Shown here piece by piece: positions 23,290 to 34,372 of a stretch of DNA of 64,000 nucleotides; position 1 is the first letter of the stretch, and each line of letters opens with the position of its first letter. Source of the stretch: Rapana venosa (taxonomy: Eukaryota; Mollusca; Gastropoda; Neogastropoda; Muricidae); assembly GCA_028751875.1 (NCBI GenBank), contig CM054155.1, forward strand, positions 16,554,336 to 16,618,335. Direction: 5' to 3'. A program made the position numbers and the translations under genes. Under the pieces are notes generated by a model, which saw only the letters and a list, made by a program, of their open reading frames with translations, did no database searches and was not told where the DNA came from.

Positions 23290-23445
23290 GGATATAAAAA
23301 TAATCAAATGGAAATTTTTTTATTTATACCCCCTTTTTAAATCACGAGATTTCTCTGCGGGGAAAATTTGGGGTTTCTCTCCCCGGGAGAGCACGTCGCC
23401 ACAAGAGCACGCCACCCCTTTTTTTTTTTTTTTGCAAAAGTTTAT
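23290..23445 (-). mobile_element. SINE-B, 3' half, degraded
   Basis: Plus-strand view: ATTTATACC (tail side), CACGAGATTTCTCTGCGG (23,343-23,360), CTCCCCGGGAGAGCACGTCG (23,379-23,398) and CCACAAGAGCACGCCACCC (23,399-23,417). It is the reverse complement of the 3' domain seen at 9,065-9,141 and 62,430-62,500. Directly followed by SINE-A. Confidence 0.75.
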
Positions 23446-23690
23446 TTTTTTTATTTATTTATATCGAAAAGGGTTTAATTGGGAAAAAAGGGCCCCCTAA
23501 AAAGTGCTTTTTTTTTTTACATCCAAATCCCCCTGGTTTTGCGGTTTTGTTTAAATTTTTTCATCTTTCCCACCGGGACACAAGGGCCTACTCTTTCGAA
23601 AAGGGGGAACATTTTTTAACTTGTTGGGGCAAATATATTTTTTTGCTTCGCCCCACGATGTTTTCATCCGAAGACTTGTGAGAGAGGGGG
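23446..23690 (-). mobile_element. SINE-A, 3' part, degraded
   Basis: Plus-strand view: TTTATTTATATCGAAAAGGG (tail and 3' end, about 23,455-23,475), TGCGGTTTTG, CACCGGGACACAAGGGCCTA (about 23,572-23,591), CATCCGAAGACTTG (23,664-23,677). It abuts SINE-B on one side and a LINE 3' part on the other. Confidence 0.7.
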
Positions 23691-24370
23691 TAATTCCAAA
23701 TGGGGTTGGGCCGAAATAGAAAAAAAAAGAAAAAGCCAACAGTGGATAGTTTGAAAACAAGATGCTTTTGGGAAACCTAATTAAACCCGTAACAAATTGG
23801 GGGGATTTGGGGGGGGGTAAGGTGAAGACAGTTACAAAAGATAGGGGGGTGCAGTTTTGTGAAGACAAAAAGAGAAAAACCCCTCTTATCCCTTACCTTT
23901 TTGAAACAAGAAGCCGTGAAAAAAAATCGAAAGAGGGGTGTTTTTTTCATATTTTTTCTTTTTTAGGAATTGAATGCAGAGTTTTAAAAATTCGTTTGAA
24001 GGGGGGGATTTGGGGGATGTGATAGACAAACTAAAAGAGAATTTCAATTTGTCCAGGATGAAAGAAAGAAATTTTGACAAGCTTGGGTTTGTAACCTGGA
24101 AAAAAATTTCGAACACACTAACCCCCGTAATTTAGAGTAGCCCGACTGGGGAGGGCTAGTAATGACTTTTTGCTAGAGAGTGTTTGTGTCAGCAAAAACC
24201 CCCAGTACTTCATTGAGGGAGATAGTGGGAAAAAACGTTTTCCAAAAATATTGAAGTGTTGTTTGGAAAACACTTCATTTTCTTTGCAACTTAGCGGGGA
24301 ACTGAATCCCCCACTTTTGAATTCTTGGGAAATCCCGTAAGACCCTATTTTTCCCAAAAGGGGAATGAAA
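23691..24370 (-). mobile_element. LINE C-terminal part (post-RT), degraded
   Basis: On the minus strand the order is VLGVFADTNTL-like (about 24,215-24,170, equivalent of KYLGV...DNTL after the RT palm), then a Ser/Tyr-rich stretch, TTVGFFFFFRPNPIWN-like (about 23,740-23,690, equivalent of FG..WN..P) and LPLSHKSS-like residues. The nucleotides at 24,125-24,215 align with 35,208-35,300 in the LINE at 34,373-36,530, so the two are related. No intact frame. Confidence 0.65.
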
Positions 24371-26050
24371 ATTTTCAGGAATTAAAGGTTCCCCCGAACC
24401 TAAGTTTAAACACAAAAAATGATGGGTTTTTCTGATGACTGTTTTTTTATTATGACAATTGGTATGGGTTTAAAAGTAAAAAAGAAAAGGCCCAAACTGG
24501 GCCCTTGGAAAGGAAACCCCCATTCCCTTTACAGGTATCCCACTGAAAAATTTTTTTTTTTGTAAGCGGCTGGAATCGGTTTTTTAAGGTTTAGGGAAAC
24601 AAGGGGGGGGCTTTTTCAAGAACACCCCTTTTAAAGTCGGGAGAGAAAATTGAATTTGGGATATAGTGTCAAAGGGTGAAGAAAAGTTTATAGAAATGAG
24701 AAGGGGATTTTCCTTGGGGCGAACGAGTAAAACATATCTAAAATGTGGACGAGGGGGGTTTTAGTACTGTTTTTTAGGCCCAAAAGGCAACAGAAAGCTG
24801 GGGAAAATGACTGTTGGGGGGGAAGGTGTTTGTTTTAGCGTTTCAGGGAAAAGAGAAAAAAAAGATTTAACAGTCCAAAAAACAATGTACATCCCAAATT
24901 TATTTAAAAATTTTAATTTTTGAAAAAATAACAGCCCCCAAAAGAAACCAGAACCCCCTATTTAAAGGGGCAGGGGGACGCCATCCAAAAAATTTTAATG
25001 CTTTTAAAATCACCAGCCTTAATAACGTTCGGGGAAAATGTTGAAAAAATTCTGAGGAAGATTCTGAGAGCCATCGTTACCCCTGTTGTAAAAATTTTTA
25101 AGACTCGTCCCCCTCTACTGAAAATCACAAGATTTTTCGTGGGTGCAAGGAACAGAATTGTAAGAAAATGCAATTTAAATGCAAGGTTTAAAATTCCCCT
25201 TAAACTAAGTTTATTTTTTTGAAGGCTGCTCAGGTTTAGTTGTTTCAGGTTGGGGGAACAAAAATTTAAGCACACTTCATAAACTGGGAGCAACAAAAAA
25301 AAATCTAACTTTGATCAAAGAAAGCATATTGGGCATGCACCATCACTACAAAACCAAATGGTTTACCCCTTTAAGACTGCTGTTCAAGGGAAGACCAAGA
25401 CAAAGAGAAAAAAAATGACAAACTTTTACTTCTCTCATTGGGGAAAATCACCCATTCCTGTGGCGATAACCATAAAGTCAGCCCGGGGATACAGCGAAAA
25501 CTGAAACCCATAGAGAAAGAGAAACATGTTTATGTCATTTTTTGGGGTGGCGGCCAACATTTTTACGTTTGGGGATGCCGGGCAGTTGAAAACAGATGAT
25601 TTTTTTTAGCGTTACGTCCCCCTGTGCTTTTGGGAACCCCGGATCGGTTTGGTTAACCCTTCTCCTCACAAAGTTCACAGATATCCTTTTCTGGGGTTTT
25701 TTTTTAAAATCCCCTTCCTTCTTGGTTAAAGGGAAAAAAACATTTTTTTCTCTCGTTTCGGGTTTTTTCACCCTTTAATTGTTTGGGGGAAAAATTAAAA
25801 GACCCGTCCTTTCCCCTGCTCTCTGGGGGCACAGCTTAGTTTGGGGAGGGTTTTTCCCATCACCAACAATCTTTCCTCAAGGCGCTGACTAGCGTGCCCC
25901 CTCTGAAAAGAAGTTCGTCTTTTGGCTTTCTTTGCCACTGGGTCGGGGCCATTGATTTTTTGATTGGCCCCCTTTTCGTGGAAGGGGAGGGGTTTTCTTT
26001 GAAAACCAAAAAAAAAGGGCAAAAAATAGAAAAAAAAGAAAACAACATTA
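24371..26050. other. Noisy sequence upstream of LINE copy 2
   Basis: No confident feature. 24,958-25,296 (minus, 112 residues) is unrecognised. 25,310-25,480 reads something like the basic GKTKTKRKK tail of a LINE protein, but too weakly to call. 25,800-26,050 may hold the endonuclease end of the LINE that follows. Confidence 0.35.
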
Positions 26051-27675
26051 AAAAAAACCCTCCCGCCTTACCTTTTTCTGGGGAAGAAATGGAAAAAAGC
26101 CATCCCAGTTTAAACCCGTTGGAAAAATCCCCAGGAGCAACCCAACCCACCAGCAAAAGCTGCTCAAGCAAGGTGGGGAAACAGTTATCACACAGGGTTC
26201 GAAACGGCAAAGGTTTTGGGGGACAAAACGTGGCCAAAAGAATGGGGCACAATAATCATCATTCCCCCGCCCAAGAAAGGGGGAATTTGCGCCAATCCAA
26301 AAATAAGAAAATCAGCCTCATAGAAAACGCCCGCAAGATCATTCTTTAAAGTTATTTTTAATCGACTCAAGAAGGAGGGGAAAAAGAACACCCCGCCGAG
26401 GGGAAAAAGCTGGGGTTTAGGGCAAAGGGAGGAGCACAATCGAACAAATTTTTAAAATGCCACATCCTGATGGGGGAAAAAATCTTCAACCCTCAGAGAG
26501 GACCTGTTTCACAACTTCCCTCGACTTCAAGAGGCTTCGACAGAGTAGGGGAAAGAAGGCCTGTGGCAGGTCCTCCCCCAAAGTTTGGGATTGAAGAAGG
26601 GGCAGTGCAAACCATTCAAGCCTTTTACAACACCGCAAGCATGCGTCCTTTTTGACAATCAGGTCGGGGAAATACTTTTAAAAACCCCAATTTTTTGGCC
26701 GACAAAAGGATGCCTGTTACTCCAGTCCGTTTAAACTGTTTTTTGGAAAAAAAACATTATAAGAGAGACCCTCCATGCTTTCCCCTCTACCACTCCAATT
26801 GGGGGCAGGGCCCCCCAAAAACTTTCGTTTGGGCCCAGCATTGACCTCATGGGGGGAGTAACACAGAGCTGCAAGATCTTACAACCCGACTTTTAGAACA
26901 GAGCTGGGGCAATTTTGGGATGGGGTTGGGGGCTCGGGGAAAAGTAAAGTACTTGTGAACAGCACGGCAACGCCCCTGCCAAAATTACATTAACGGCCAC
27001 AACTGGAAAAAGGAGGTTGGAGGGGGCACTTTTAAATTCCCTTGGGGCCCTCACAAAAGGGCGGGCGATTTAACGACAGAAATCAAAATCAGAATAGCCA
27101 TCAACAACTTCCATGGGCAAAACTACCCCCCAAAATGGAAAAGTAAAGAGATCATTTTCCCCCAAACAAACTAAAGCTTTAAAAAAGCCCAATTCAGACT
27201 ATCCTGGGTGTTCGGAAAATGAAACCTGGACATTGAGTGCGAAACACAAAGCCCAATCCCAGTCTTTGAAAAAAAAAAAAAAATTTTCCATAGAAAAAAA
27301 GCTGGGGAATCCCCGGGAGAACGAAAAAAACCAAGAAAATTTTTCAAAGCCAAAAACCGGCTGGCAGGGGCCACAGGAAAAAACCCCTTTTCCCCTTCGT
27401 CAAGAAGAAAAAAGGGCATTGGTTTTGGGGAAAGTCACCCGCCACAAAAAATCTCCAAAACAGTACGCAGGAACACCTTTGAAGGGGGCAAAAAAAAAGG
27501 GGGAAAACAGAAAAAAGTCATGGATGGACAACATCAGAGAATGGGCCAGGATGAAAGACTCGGCACTATGCGCCCGAGCTAGGACCAATGGGGTGGAGGG
27601 GCGTACCACGGCTCGCTTCGGTCTCCCCCCTAGACCGCCAAGGGCACGGGGGCTGATATGATGATGAGGCTGCTT
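26051..27675 (+). mobile_element. LINE copy 2: linker, RT and C-terminal part
   Basis: Longer copy of the family at 3,771-4,995. Linker at 26,070-26,330 (EEMEK-like, GGQNV/WPKEWG, PPPKKG, then NLRQ). RT starts with the SRLKK-like loop at about 26,355-26,375 (AATCGACTCAAGAAGG, also in copy 1 at 3,788-3,803). Next DFKR-like (about 26,525), GLWQV (about 26,556), IEEGAVQTIQ (26,591-26,620), a Val-rich block (about 26,690) and SIDLMG (about 26,840), which is the second half of the expected FADDIDLMG box with its DD missing. The C-terminus has MDNIREW (about 27,520-27,545) and PRPPRARG, ending at a TGATATGATGATGA tail (about 27,654-27,667). Frames shift repeatedly at runs. Confidence 0.85.
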
Positions 27676-28039
27676 TTGCATGTTTTTGCTGTGCCCCCGT
27701 TTCGCAAGTTCATCAGCCCGGGTTTGTTGACAAAATGTTGCTTGGGCCCCCTTCTTTCCCGAACCTGCCCACAACAAAAATTTGGGCCCTTTTGTTGACC
27801 GGAAAAAACCATTCGGAAAATAACGAAATGCCAAAAAATGATTTCCTGGGGCATTTTTCAGAGGGAAAAGATAGTTGGGAAAGGCGAAATATTTTTTATT
27901 GGTTTTTTTCCCAATAATAATAATAAAAATAAAAAATAATAATAAAAATTAAAAATTTTAAATTTAAAATAGGGGCTGAAAATTTTTTAAAGCAACCCAA
28001 ACAAAGCGCAAACTTTTTTAAAATTTATGCTTTGTAAAG
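27676..28039. other. Unassigned sequence with AAT-rich block
   Basis: Semi-clean sequence, then an (AAT)n/A-rich block at 27,913-27,965 and AAGCGCAAAC (about 28,006). The latter resembles the AGCGCT-type 3' end seen at 34,385 but is not certain. Confidence 0.35.
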
Positions 28040-28200
28040 CGGTTTTTTTTTAAAATTGTCACTGTTCCCACCGGCACACAATGGCCTAAAACCTTTTAAA
28101 ACCCGCGGGAAAAGATTTTAAAGTTTCCAAGATGTTCGGGATGCGTTCGCCAAAAACGGGGGGCCCCCGGTTTTTTAGTCTCATCCCAAGGGGCCCTTTT
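28040..28200 (-). mobile_element. SINE-A internal fragment
   Basis: Plus-strand view: CCCACCGGCACACAATGGCC (28,067-28,086), GATGTTCGGGATGCGTTCGC (28,131-28,150), TTTTTAGTCTCATCCC (about 28,171-28,186). Both ends are missing. Confidence 0.7.
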
Positions 28201-28369
28201 TAAAAGTTTTAGATCAACTGAATCAAATGGGCGTAAGCTCGAGGGAAAAATGCACAGCTATAAATTAAAGACACTACTTTTCTAAATTTGCCAGAACCCC
28301 TAAGGGAACCCTTTTTGGGAGAATTGCATTTTAATCCTCAGACAGGTTTTTCATGTCAATTTTAAAATT

Positions 28370-29055
28370 TGGAAAATTTTTGGGGGAAAAAAACCCCCCT
28401 GATGAAAAATCATTTCTCTCGAAGTTCAAGGCCAAACTTGGCAAGTGAGTTAACCCCTGTAAACCCGCCCTACCCGTCAAAACTTTCCAGATCAAACCAG
28501 TGTGCTTTTATTCCCGTGGAGACTTTAAATTTACCCTTGCCCACGAATACCCGGGTTCAACCAATCCACCCTTGGCCACCCTCTTTTCTCTATTTTTGGG
28601 TCCATCGACCCGGGGAAAAAACTCCCTCTCTTCTTCGCCGGGGCCTAGCTTGACACTTTTAAATCCACCCCAGACTTTTTTATTTTTAAAAACCAAGATT
28701 TCCCCTCCTTTTTCAAAATCAGGGGCTACCCACCCTTTTATAAACCCTTTTTCCCCATCACCCTGCCCAAAAATATAAAAAAACCTGTGTGGGTTTGTTG
28801 TTTTTTTGTGTGTTGTGCTTTTGAAAAAATTTTTTGAAATATTGCAAGTTTTTTTCATAGTTTTGGGCTGCAAACGTTTCAATGTTTTAATATGTGTTTG
28901 TACTATTGTTTTTTTGTCATTGGTTTTAGGGCTGTGGGGAAGTTAATTGAATGCATGCCTTTTTTGTGCTTTGCAAGTTTTTGCCCCTATATAAGGGTTC
29001 CCTGTATTATTATTATTAAATTTTTTATTATTTTTTAAATTTTTTATTATTTTTT
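28370..29055 (+). mobile_element. LINE C-terminal end with 3' UTR and ATT tail
   Basis: Two overlapping frames give NPPYPSKLSRSNQCAFIP (28,460-28,510) and LSSSPGPSLTLLNPPQTFLF (28,630-28,690), which resemble the LRSS...L.IPR and ...SLTLFKS.LKT.LF segments at the C-terminus of CR1/Jockey-type LINEs. A T-rich 3' UTR follows, then GTGCTTTGCAAG, CTATATAAGGGTTCCCTG (28,987-29,004) and (ATT)n (29,005-29,050). The CTATATAA plus ATT tail matches the minus-strand end of the LINE at 34,373. 5' truncated. Confidence 0.65.
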
Positions 29056-30029
29056 TAGAAAAAAATCCAAGGGTTTCGAGTTTTCGCTCGGCAACATAAA
29101 AAAATTTAGGTATTGTATCAATCCACCCTCTATGAAAAAATCTTTTTTCAGCCCCCTGCAAACCCCCCCACCCAACCCCCCCCCCCCCAAGGAGAGGAAG
29201 GCGTTTTAAGCATAAAACACTCGAATTTAAAAAGGTTTATGGAGTAGTCAAACACTTGGGAAAACTTTCTTTCCCAACCCCAAAAATTGATAACATGCAA
29301 CGAAAAATAAAAGGGAAAAAAACGTTTGAACATTCAGAAAAATTGTCAAAACAAAAAAATAAAAATGGGAAAATTCAAAACCTTTTAAAGAAAAAAAAAA
29401 GGGGTTTATGTTCACATTCCATGGAGTCATAAGCATTGAAAAAGGAAAAAGTTAAATTTCAATCCCCCAACTCTACGCAAATAACAGAAAAAATAGTTAA
29501 AGTTTCAAATTTTACTTGACTAACAAGAAACAAACAAACGCTTCCCATCTATTTTCAACAAAACATATTAAAACCCCGCTTAATTGAAAGAAAAAAAATC
29601 AGCATATCTAAACCCAAAAAAAAAATATGCATTTCTTGTGAAGAAAAGCACTTGCACAAAAAAAACTTATTAGGCCCGGGAAAAAATCTTGGAATTTCAA
29701 AATGTACCGTAAAAAAAGTAAAATCAATTTTATTTTATTTCCCCAGCTTGCCTTGTAACCCCCAAAAAGTTTTTCTACACTCGTATTCTTTGTAGTATTC
29801 CTTTTTTCTTTTGCCATGCTAAGGTTTAAGCAGGAATTGGGGTATGGGGTTTTCAAGGGATGTGTGACAATTTTCGCACCTTGGCCCTTTAGTACGTCCC
29901 CCTGTTTTCCCCCTGCAAAATGGGGATCTCCCCCCTTTTGGGTCAGGAAGGCGAAACACGAGGGAAGGATATAGGCGCGCCCCATTAAATTCTGGCCCCC
30001 ATAGAAGCTGGGGGTCTCCCCCTTTTTTT
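29056..30029. other. Noisy sequence, no gene seen
   Basis: Run-rich. A 125-residue minus frame (29,608-29,985) with ordinary composition matches nothing I recognise; it could be a LINE endonuclease remnant, but no motif supports that. Confidence 0.35.
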
Positions 30030-32400
30030 AAGCCCTTTTTTTTTGGGAAATTTTCCCTTTCCCTTCTTTTTTGTTTTTTTTTTTTTCCCTTTTTTGGTTT
30101 ACCCTTTTTTTTCTTGGGTTTTTATCCCCCAATGCCCCTTTTCCCGGTCTTTCCCCTTTAAAAGGGCTTTTTTTTTTCCCGGGGGTTGTTCCTTTTTGTT
30201 GCTTTTTTCTTCTTGGGAAAATTTTTTCCTTTTTTGGTTTCCCTTTTTTCCTTTGGGTTTCCCTTTTTTCCCTTTTTTTCATGCTTTTTTTTTAATTCCT
30301 TTGGGGTTTTTTTATTTTGCCCCTGTTTAACCCTTTTTCCCTTTTTTGTTTTCCTTGTGCCCTTTTTTTTTTGATTTTTCCGAAAGAAATTTTTTCCCCT
30401 AAATTTTTAAAATTTTTTTTTGGGGGGGGGGGGGGGGGGTTTTTTTGGGGGGGGCTTTTGGGGGGGGTTTGCCCTTTTTTTTTTTCCTTTTAAAGGGGGG
30501 TTTTCCCCCTTTTTTTTCCTTTTTTTTTCAAAATTAAAAAGGCCCTTTTCCCCCCCTTTTAAATTTTTAGGTTGTTTTTTTGAAAAAAATTTTTTTGCTC
30601 TTTTTTTTCCCCCTTCCCTTTTTTCTTTTTCCCCCCTTTCCTTTTGGTTTTTTTGTTTTTTTTTGTTCCATTTTTTTTTTCCTTTTTCGGTTTTTTTTTA
30701 CAAAATTTTTGTTTTTTGTGTTTATCCTTTTTTTTGGGTTTTTTTATTTTTTGTTTTTTTTTGGGGTTTTTTGGGGTTTTTTTTTTTTTGTATCCCCCTT
30801 TTTTTTTTTGACCCCCCGGGTTTGGCTTTTTGGTGGGCCGCCTTTTATTTTTTTTATTTAAACGTTTTTTAATTTTTTTTGCTGGGCCCTTACCCTTTTT
30901 GAAATTTTTGGTTTTTTTCCAATTTTTTTCCCCCCCTTTTTTTTTCGGACTTGTTTTAAATTTTTCTTTTTTCCCCCCTTTTTGGCCAAATTTTCCCCCC
31001 CACCTGTTTTTTGTCCTTTTTACCCCAACCCCCCTTTCCCTTTTCCCTTGTTTCCGTTTTGGCCTTTAACCCTTTTTTTACCCCCCCCCTTCCCCGGGTT
31101 TGGTTTTGGGGAGGTTTCAAGTTTTATGTTTTTCCCCTCCTTTATTTTTGTTCTTTTTCCTGCTTGTTAAAGGGACCTTTATTATCGGCCCATTTTGCCT
31201 CCTCTTTTTCCCCGGTTGCCCTTTTCTCCCTTTTTGGGGTTCCGGTTCCCCTTTTTACTTTTTTTTGGGGAAACCCTTTTACCCCCCCCCTGGGTTCTCG
31301 CAATTTTTTTGCCTTTCCCTTCCCCCTTTTGGGTCCTTTTTGTTTGGTTTTCCCTTTCCCCTTTTTTTCCCTTCTTTTTTGGTTTTTTGTTTTCTTTCAA
31401 AAATTTGTTTTTAGCGAATTTTTATTAAAAAATTGGGTTTTGTTTTTTTTTTTACCAATCCCCTTTTTTTTCCCCCTTTTTCCTTTTTTTGTTTTCCGGG
31501 GGTTTTTTTTTTTCCCCTTTTTTCTTGTTGTTTTTTTCGGGTTTTTTTTTCCTTGTTTGGGCTTTTTAGTTTTCCCAATTGCCCTCTTTGCCTTTGGGGC
31601 CTTTGGGGGCCCTTTGTTTGCCCTCCCTTTTTTTGGGCCTTTTTTTTTCCTTCCTTTTTTTTTTTTTCTTTTTGCCGGCCTGGGGGAACTTTTTTTAAAA
31701 CCTTCCCCCCTTCCTTTTTTCCCCCCCCGTTTTTTAAATTTGCTGCACCCCTTTTTGTTCCTTTTTTTTTTTCTTTTCTTTTTTTTTTTCCCATTTTTTC
31801 CCTTTGTTCCCCCGTTTTTTTTTTTTTATTTTTTGGGGTTTGGGCCTTTTTTCTCCTTTTTTTGTTTCCCCAAAATTTTTCCCCCCCTTTTCTTCCCCTT
31901 TTTTCCTCTCCTTTTGTCGTTCCTTTTATTTTGTCCCCCGGTTTTCCTTTTTTGGCCGGGCCTTCCCCCTTTTGTTCGAAACCCTTTTGGGGGCGACCCT
32001 TTCCCCCTTGATTTTTTATTTCGGGGGTTTTTGTCCCCCCCTTTTTTTCCCTTTTTTTTCCTTTTTGATTTTTTAACAGGCCGGGTTTGGGGGATTCCCT
32101 TAATTTTGATTTTTTTTTTCCGCCCCCTTTTCCTCGCTTTCCCGGCGTTAACCTTTTTTTGGATTGGGCCCTTTTTTTGCGGTTTTTAGTTTCCCCTTTT
32201 TTCCTTTTTCCCCGAAAACCCGGGGTTTTAAACGGGCCCCCCCTTTTTTTTTCCCTTTTTTTTTTTTCCCCGGGGGGCCCCCTTACCAACTTTGGCCCTT
32301 TGCCGTTCCCTTTATTTTCCTTTTTTCCCCCCCCTTTTGTTTGTTTCCCCCCTGCTTTTTTTTTGCGCCTTTTTTTTGGCTTATCCTCCTTTGGGTTGCC
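30030..32400. other. T/C run tract
   Basis: About 2.4 kb in which T runs of 4-12 alternate with C and G runs. A is rare. Phe-rich plus frames (up to 392 residues, 31,011-32,189) and Lys-rich minus frames are composition effects. Real low-complexity DNA or an uncorrected consensus. Confidence 0.65.
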
Positions 32401-33185
32401 ACTCCAACAAACCCCGGAATTTTCCTTTTGGCCTCGGCTTTGGTCCCCAAGACCACCAAGGTTTGGGCCCTTTCCCTAACCCTAATTTTTTTGTTTACAC
32501 CCCGGCCCGAATTTTTGGGAAGTTTTTAATGCCAAAAGGCAACCCTTTTTATGGGCCCTAAGCCTTAACCCTTTTTCTGAAAAGCTGTTTTTTCTTTAAA
32601 GGAGGCACGCTTTTAAGAAAAGGGTTGGGGGCTGGCACAACTTTCCAAATTGGGAAAAACAACCCCGAAGTTGCTGCTTTTCTTTTTTTCCAAACATTTA
32701 AGGGTTTTTACATCCTGTTTTTTTGGGAAAAAAGTTTTTTGTAAACGTTTTAAAACCCCTTTTTCCGGGGGGTCTTCTTTCCCAAGAAATTTAAAATTTT
32801 TTTTGGGGGGGGGGGGGGAGTTGGGTTTGGGGGGGGGGAAAAACTTTTTTAAATCAAAAATGGAAAATGGATTTAAATTTAAAAAAATTTTTTGGTTTGA
32901 GAAAAAACCATAATCTTAGAAAATTATTCTTTTTTTGGGTTTTTTAAAAACCCAAAATCGGGGAAAGCTTTATTTGCCGTAACAATTCCCGCAAACTTGA
33001 CCTTTTTTTAACTGTGGGTTTTTTGTTCTTTTCCGTTTTTTAAAATTTTTGCAAAAGATTGCCGGGGTCGGGGTTTTGTATTTTGTTTGTGGGTTGGGGT
33101 TTTTTTTGTTTTTTCCTTGGGGGTTGGTTTCAGTATTACCCGGGGGGAAAATTTGGGTTTAAAGGGCCCTTCATAATGTAGAAAC
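32401..33185. other. Noisy sequence, no gene seen
   Basis: Run-rich. ACCACCAAGGTTTGGGCCC (32,452-32,470) and neighbours are unrecognised. Confidence 0.35.
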
Positions 33186-33272
33186 AAGCAATATATATAT
33201 ATAAAATATATATATATATTTATATATATAATATATATATATATATATAATAAAATATATAATATATTAAAG
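33186..33272 (+). repeat. TA microsatellite
   Basis: (TA)n with AAA and TTT interruptions. Confidence 0.9.
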
Positions 33273-33654
33273 TAAAATCAAGTCAAATTTTATATTTCCA
33301 GATGCAATGTATATTATCTCAAAGCCAGAATCGCAGGGCATATTAGTGCCTTCTACACTTAATTCTTCCTCCCTTTCTTCCTTCTTCTTCTTCTTCTTTT
33401 CCGTTGGCATTATTGTTGTCATCGTCATCACTGTTATCACGAGAGACAATTAAATAGAAATCAACTGACTGACCTAGAATGCAGCAGCAGTATTTGCTAG
33501 AATGTGGAACTCTTGAATAATTCTAAATTACACACAAAACAAAAAAAACCAATCCCTTCCCCCAAAACTCACTTGTAACAAGGTCTGACAAGTGAACAGT
33601 AAAAATAAACTCAAAACCATGGCTAATAATAACGAACAAAAGGAAATATATTCA
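33273..33654. other. Clean unique sequence with short CTT run
   Basis: Starts with AAAATCAAGTCAAATTTTAT, similar in feel to the GTCAA motif at 6,551. (CTT)n at 33,375-33,399. No gene recognised. Confidence 0.4.
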
Positions 33655-33937
33655 GCTCACACACACACGCACGCTCACACGTACGCACGCACACATACAA
33701 ACCACACATACACACATTCACTTACACGCACATACACACAGCACGCACACACAACACACATGCAAACACACACACACACACACACTCACACACGCAACGC
33801 GCACCACACACATACATTTACACGCACAAACACACACACTTACACACACCAAACATACACACAAACACACACGCACACACCCCAAACATTTACACACACA
33901 AACATACACACAAAACGCACACACGCATATCCATGCA

Positions 33938-33980
<43 letters not shown>

Positions 33981-34056
33981 GCACACACACACGCACGCAC
34001 ACACACACGCATATGCACGCAACACACAATCCACACACACATACACACACATATTC
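33655..34056 (+). repeat. Long CA microsatellite
   Basis: About 400 bp of (CA)n with CGCA, TACA and AAACA variants in clean sequence. His/Thr-rich plus frame and Cys/Val-rich minus frame are by-products. Confidence 0.95.
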
Positions 34057-34072
34057 CAATTTTTCTTTTGAT

Positions 34073-34101
34073 CGTCTGGTATCACTAAAGGCGGAAAGAC
34101 G
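34073..34101 (+). other. Predicted 3'-terminal hairpin, copy 3
   Basis: Outer stem CGTCT/AGACG (34,073-34,077 with 34,097-34,101) around TATCACTAAAGGCGG. The inner stem is weak here, unlike copies 1 and 2. Followed by GTAAAAACGGAAG and (ACT)n. As with copy 2, a CA array precedes it. Confidence 0.6.
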
Positions 34102-34109
34102 TAAAAACG

Positions 34110-34159
34110 GAAGACTACTATACTACTACTACTATCTACTACTACTATGCTACTATACT

Positions 34160-34207
<48 letters not shown>

Positions 34208-34372
34208 GTGCTACACACCACACCACCACCACCACAACAACAACAACAAACAACTACTACTACTACTATACTACTACTACTACTACTACTTTACAACTAT
34301 ACTGCTACCGCTACCACTAAATAAAAATATAATAATAAATAATATAATAATAATAATAAAATAATAATATAT
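34110..34372 (+). repeat. Compound triplet microsatellite
   Basis: In order: (ACT)n, (CTG)n of about 11 units at 34,174-34,206, (CAC)n, (CAA)n, (CTA)n, GCTACC-type units, then (AAT)n from about 34,320. It lies between the plus-strand hairpin and the 3' end of a minus-strand LINE. Confidence 0.92.

Noticed and set aside
24958..25296. 112-residue minus frame
   Set aside because: No domain, no neighbours, and located in noisy sequence.
25310..25480. Possible additional LINE C-terminus (HIGHAPS- and GKTKTKRKK-like residues)
   Set aside because: Too short and too degraded to separate from chance.
30043..32529. Phe-rich frames resembling multi-pass membrane proteins (up to 392 residues)
   Set aside because: TTT and CCC runs give Phe and Pro in all frames; no helix-loop pattern or charged loops.
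33592..34071. His/Thr-rich and Cys/Val-rich frames of 113-159 residues
   Set aside because: Translation of the CA microsatellite.
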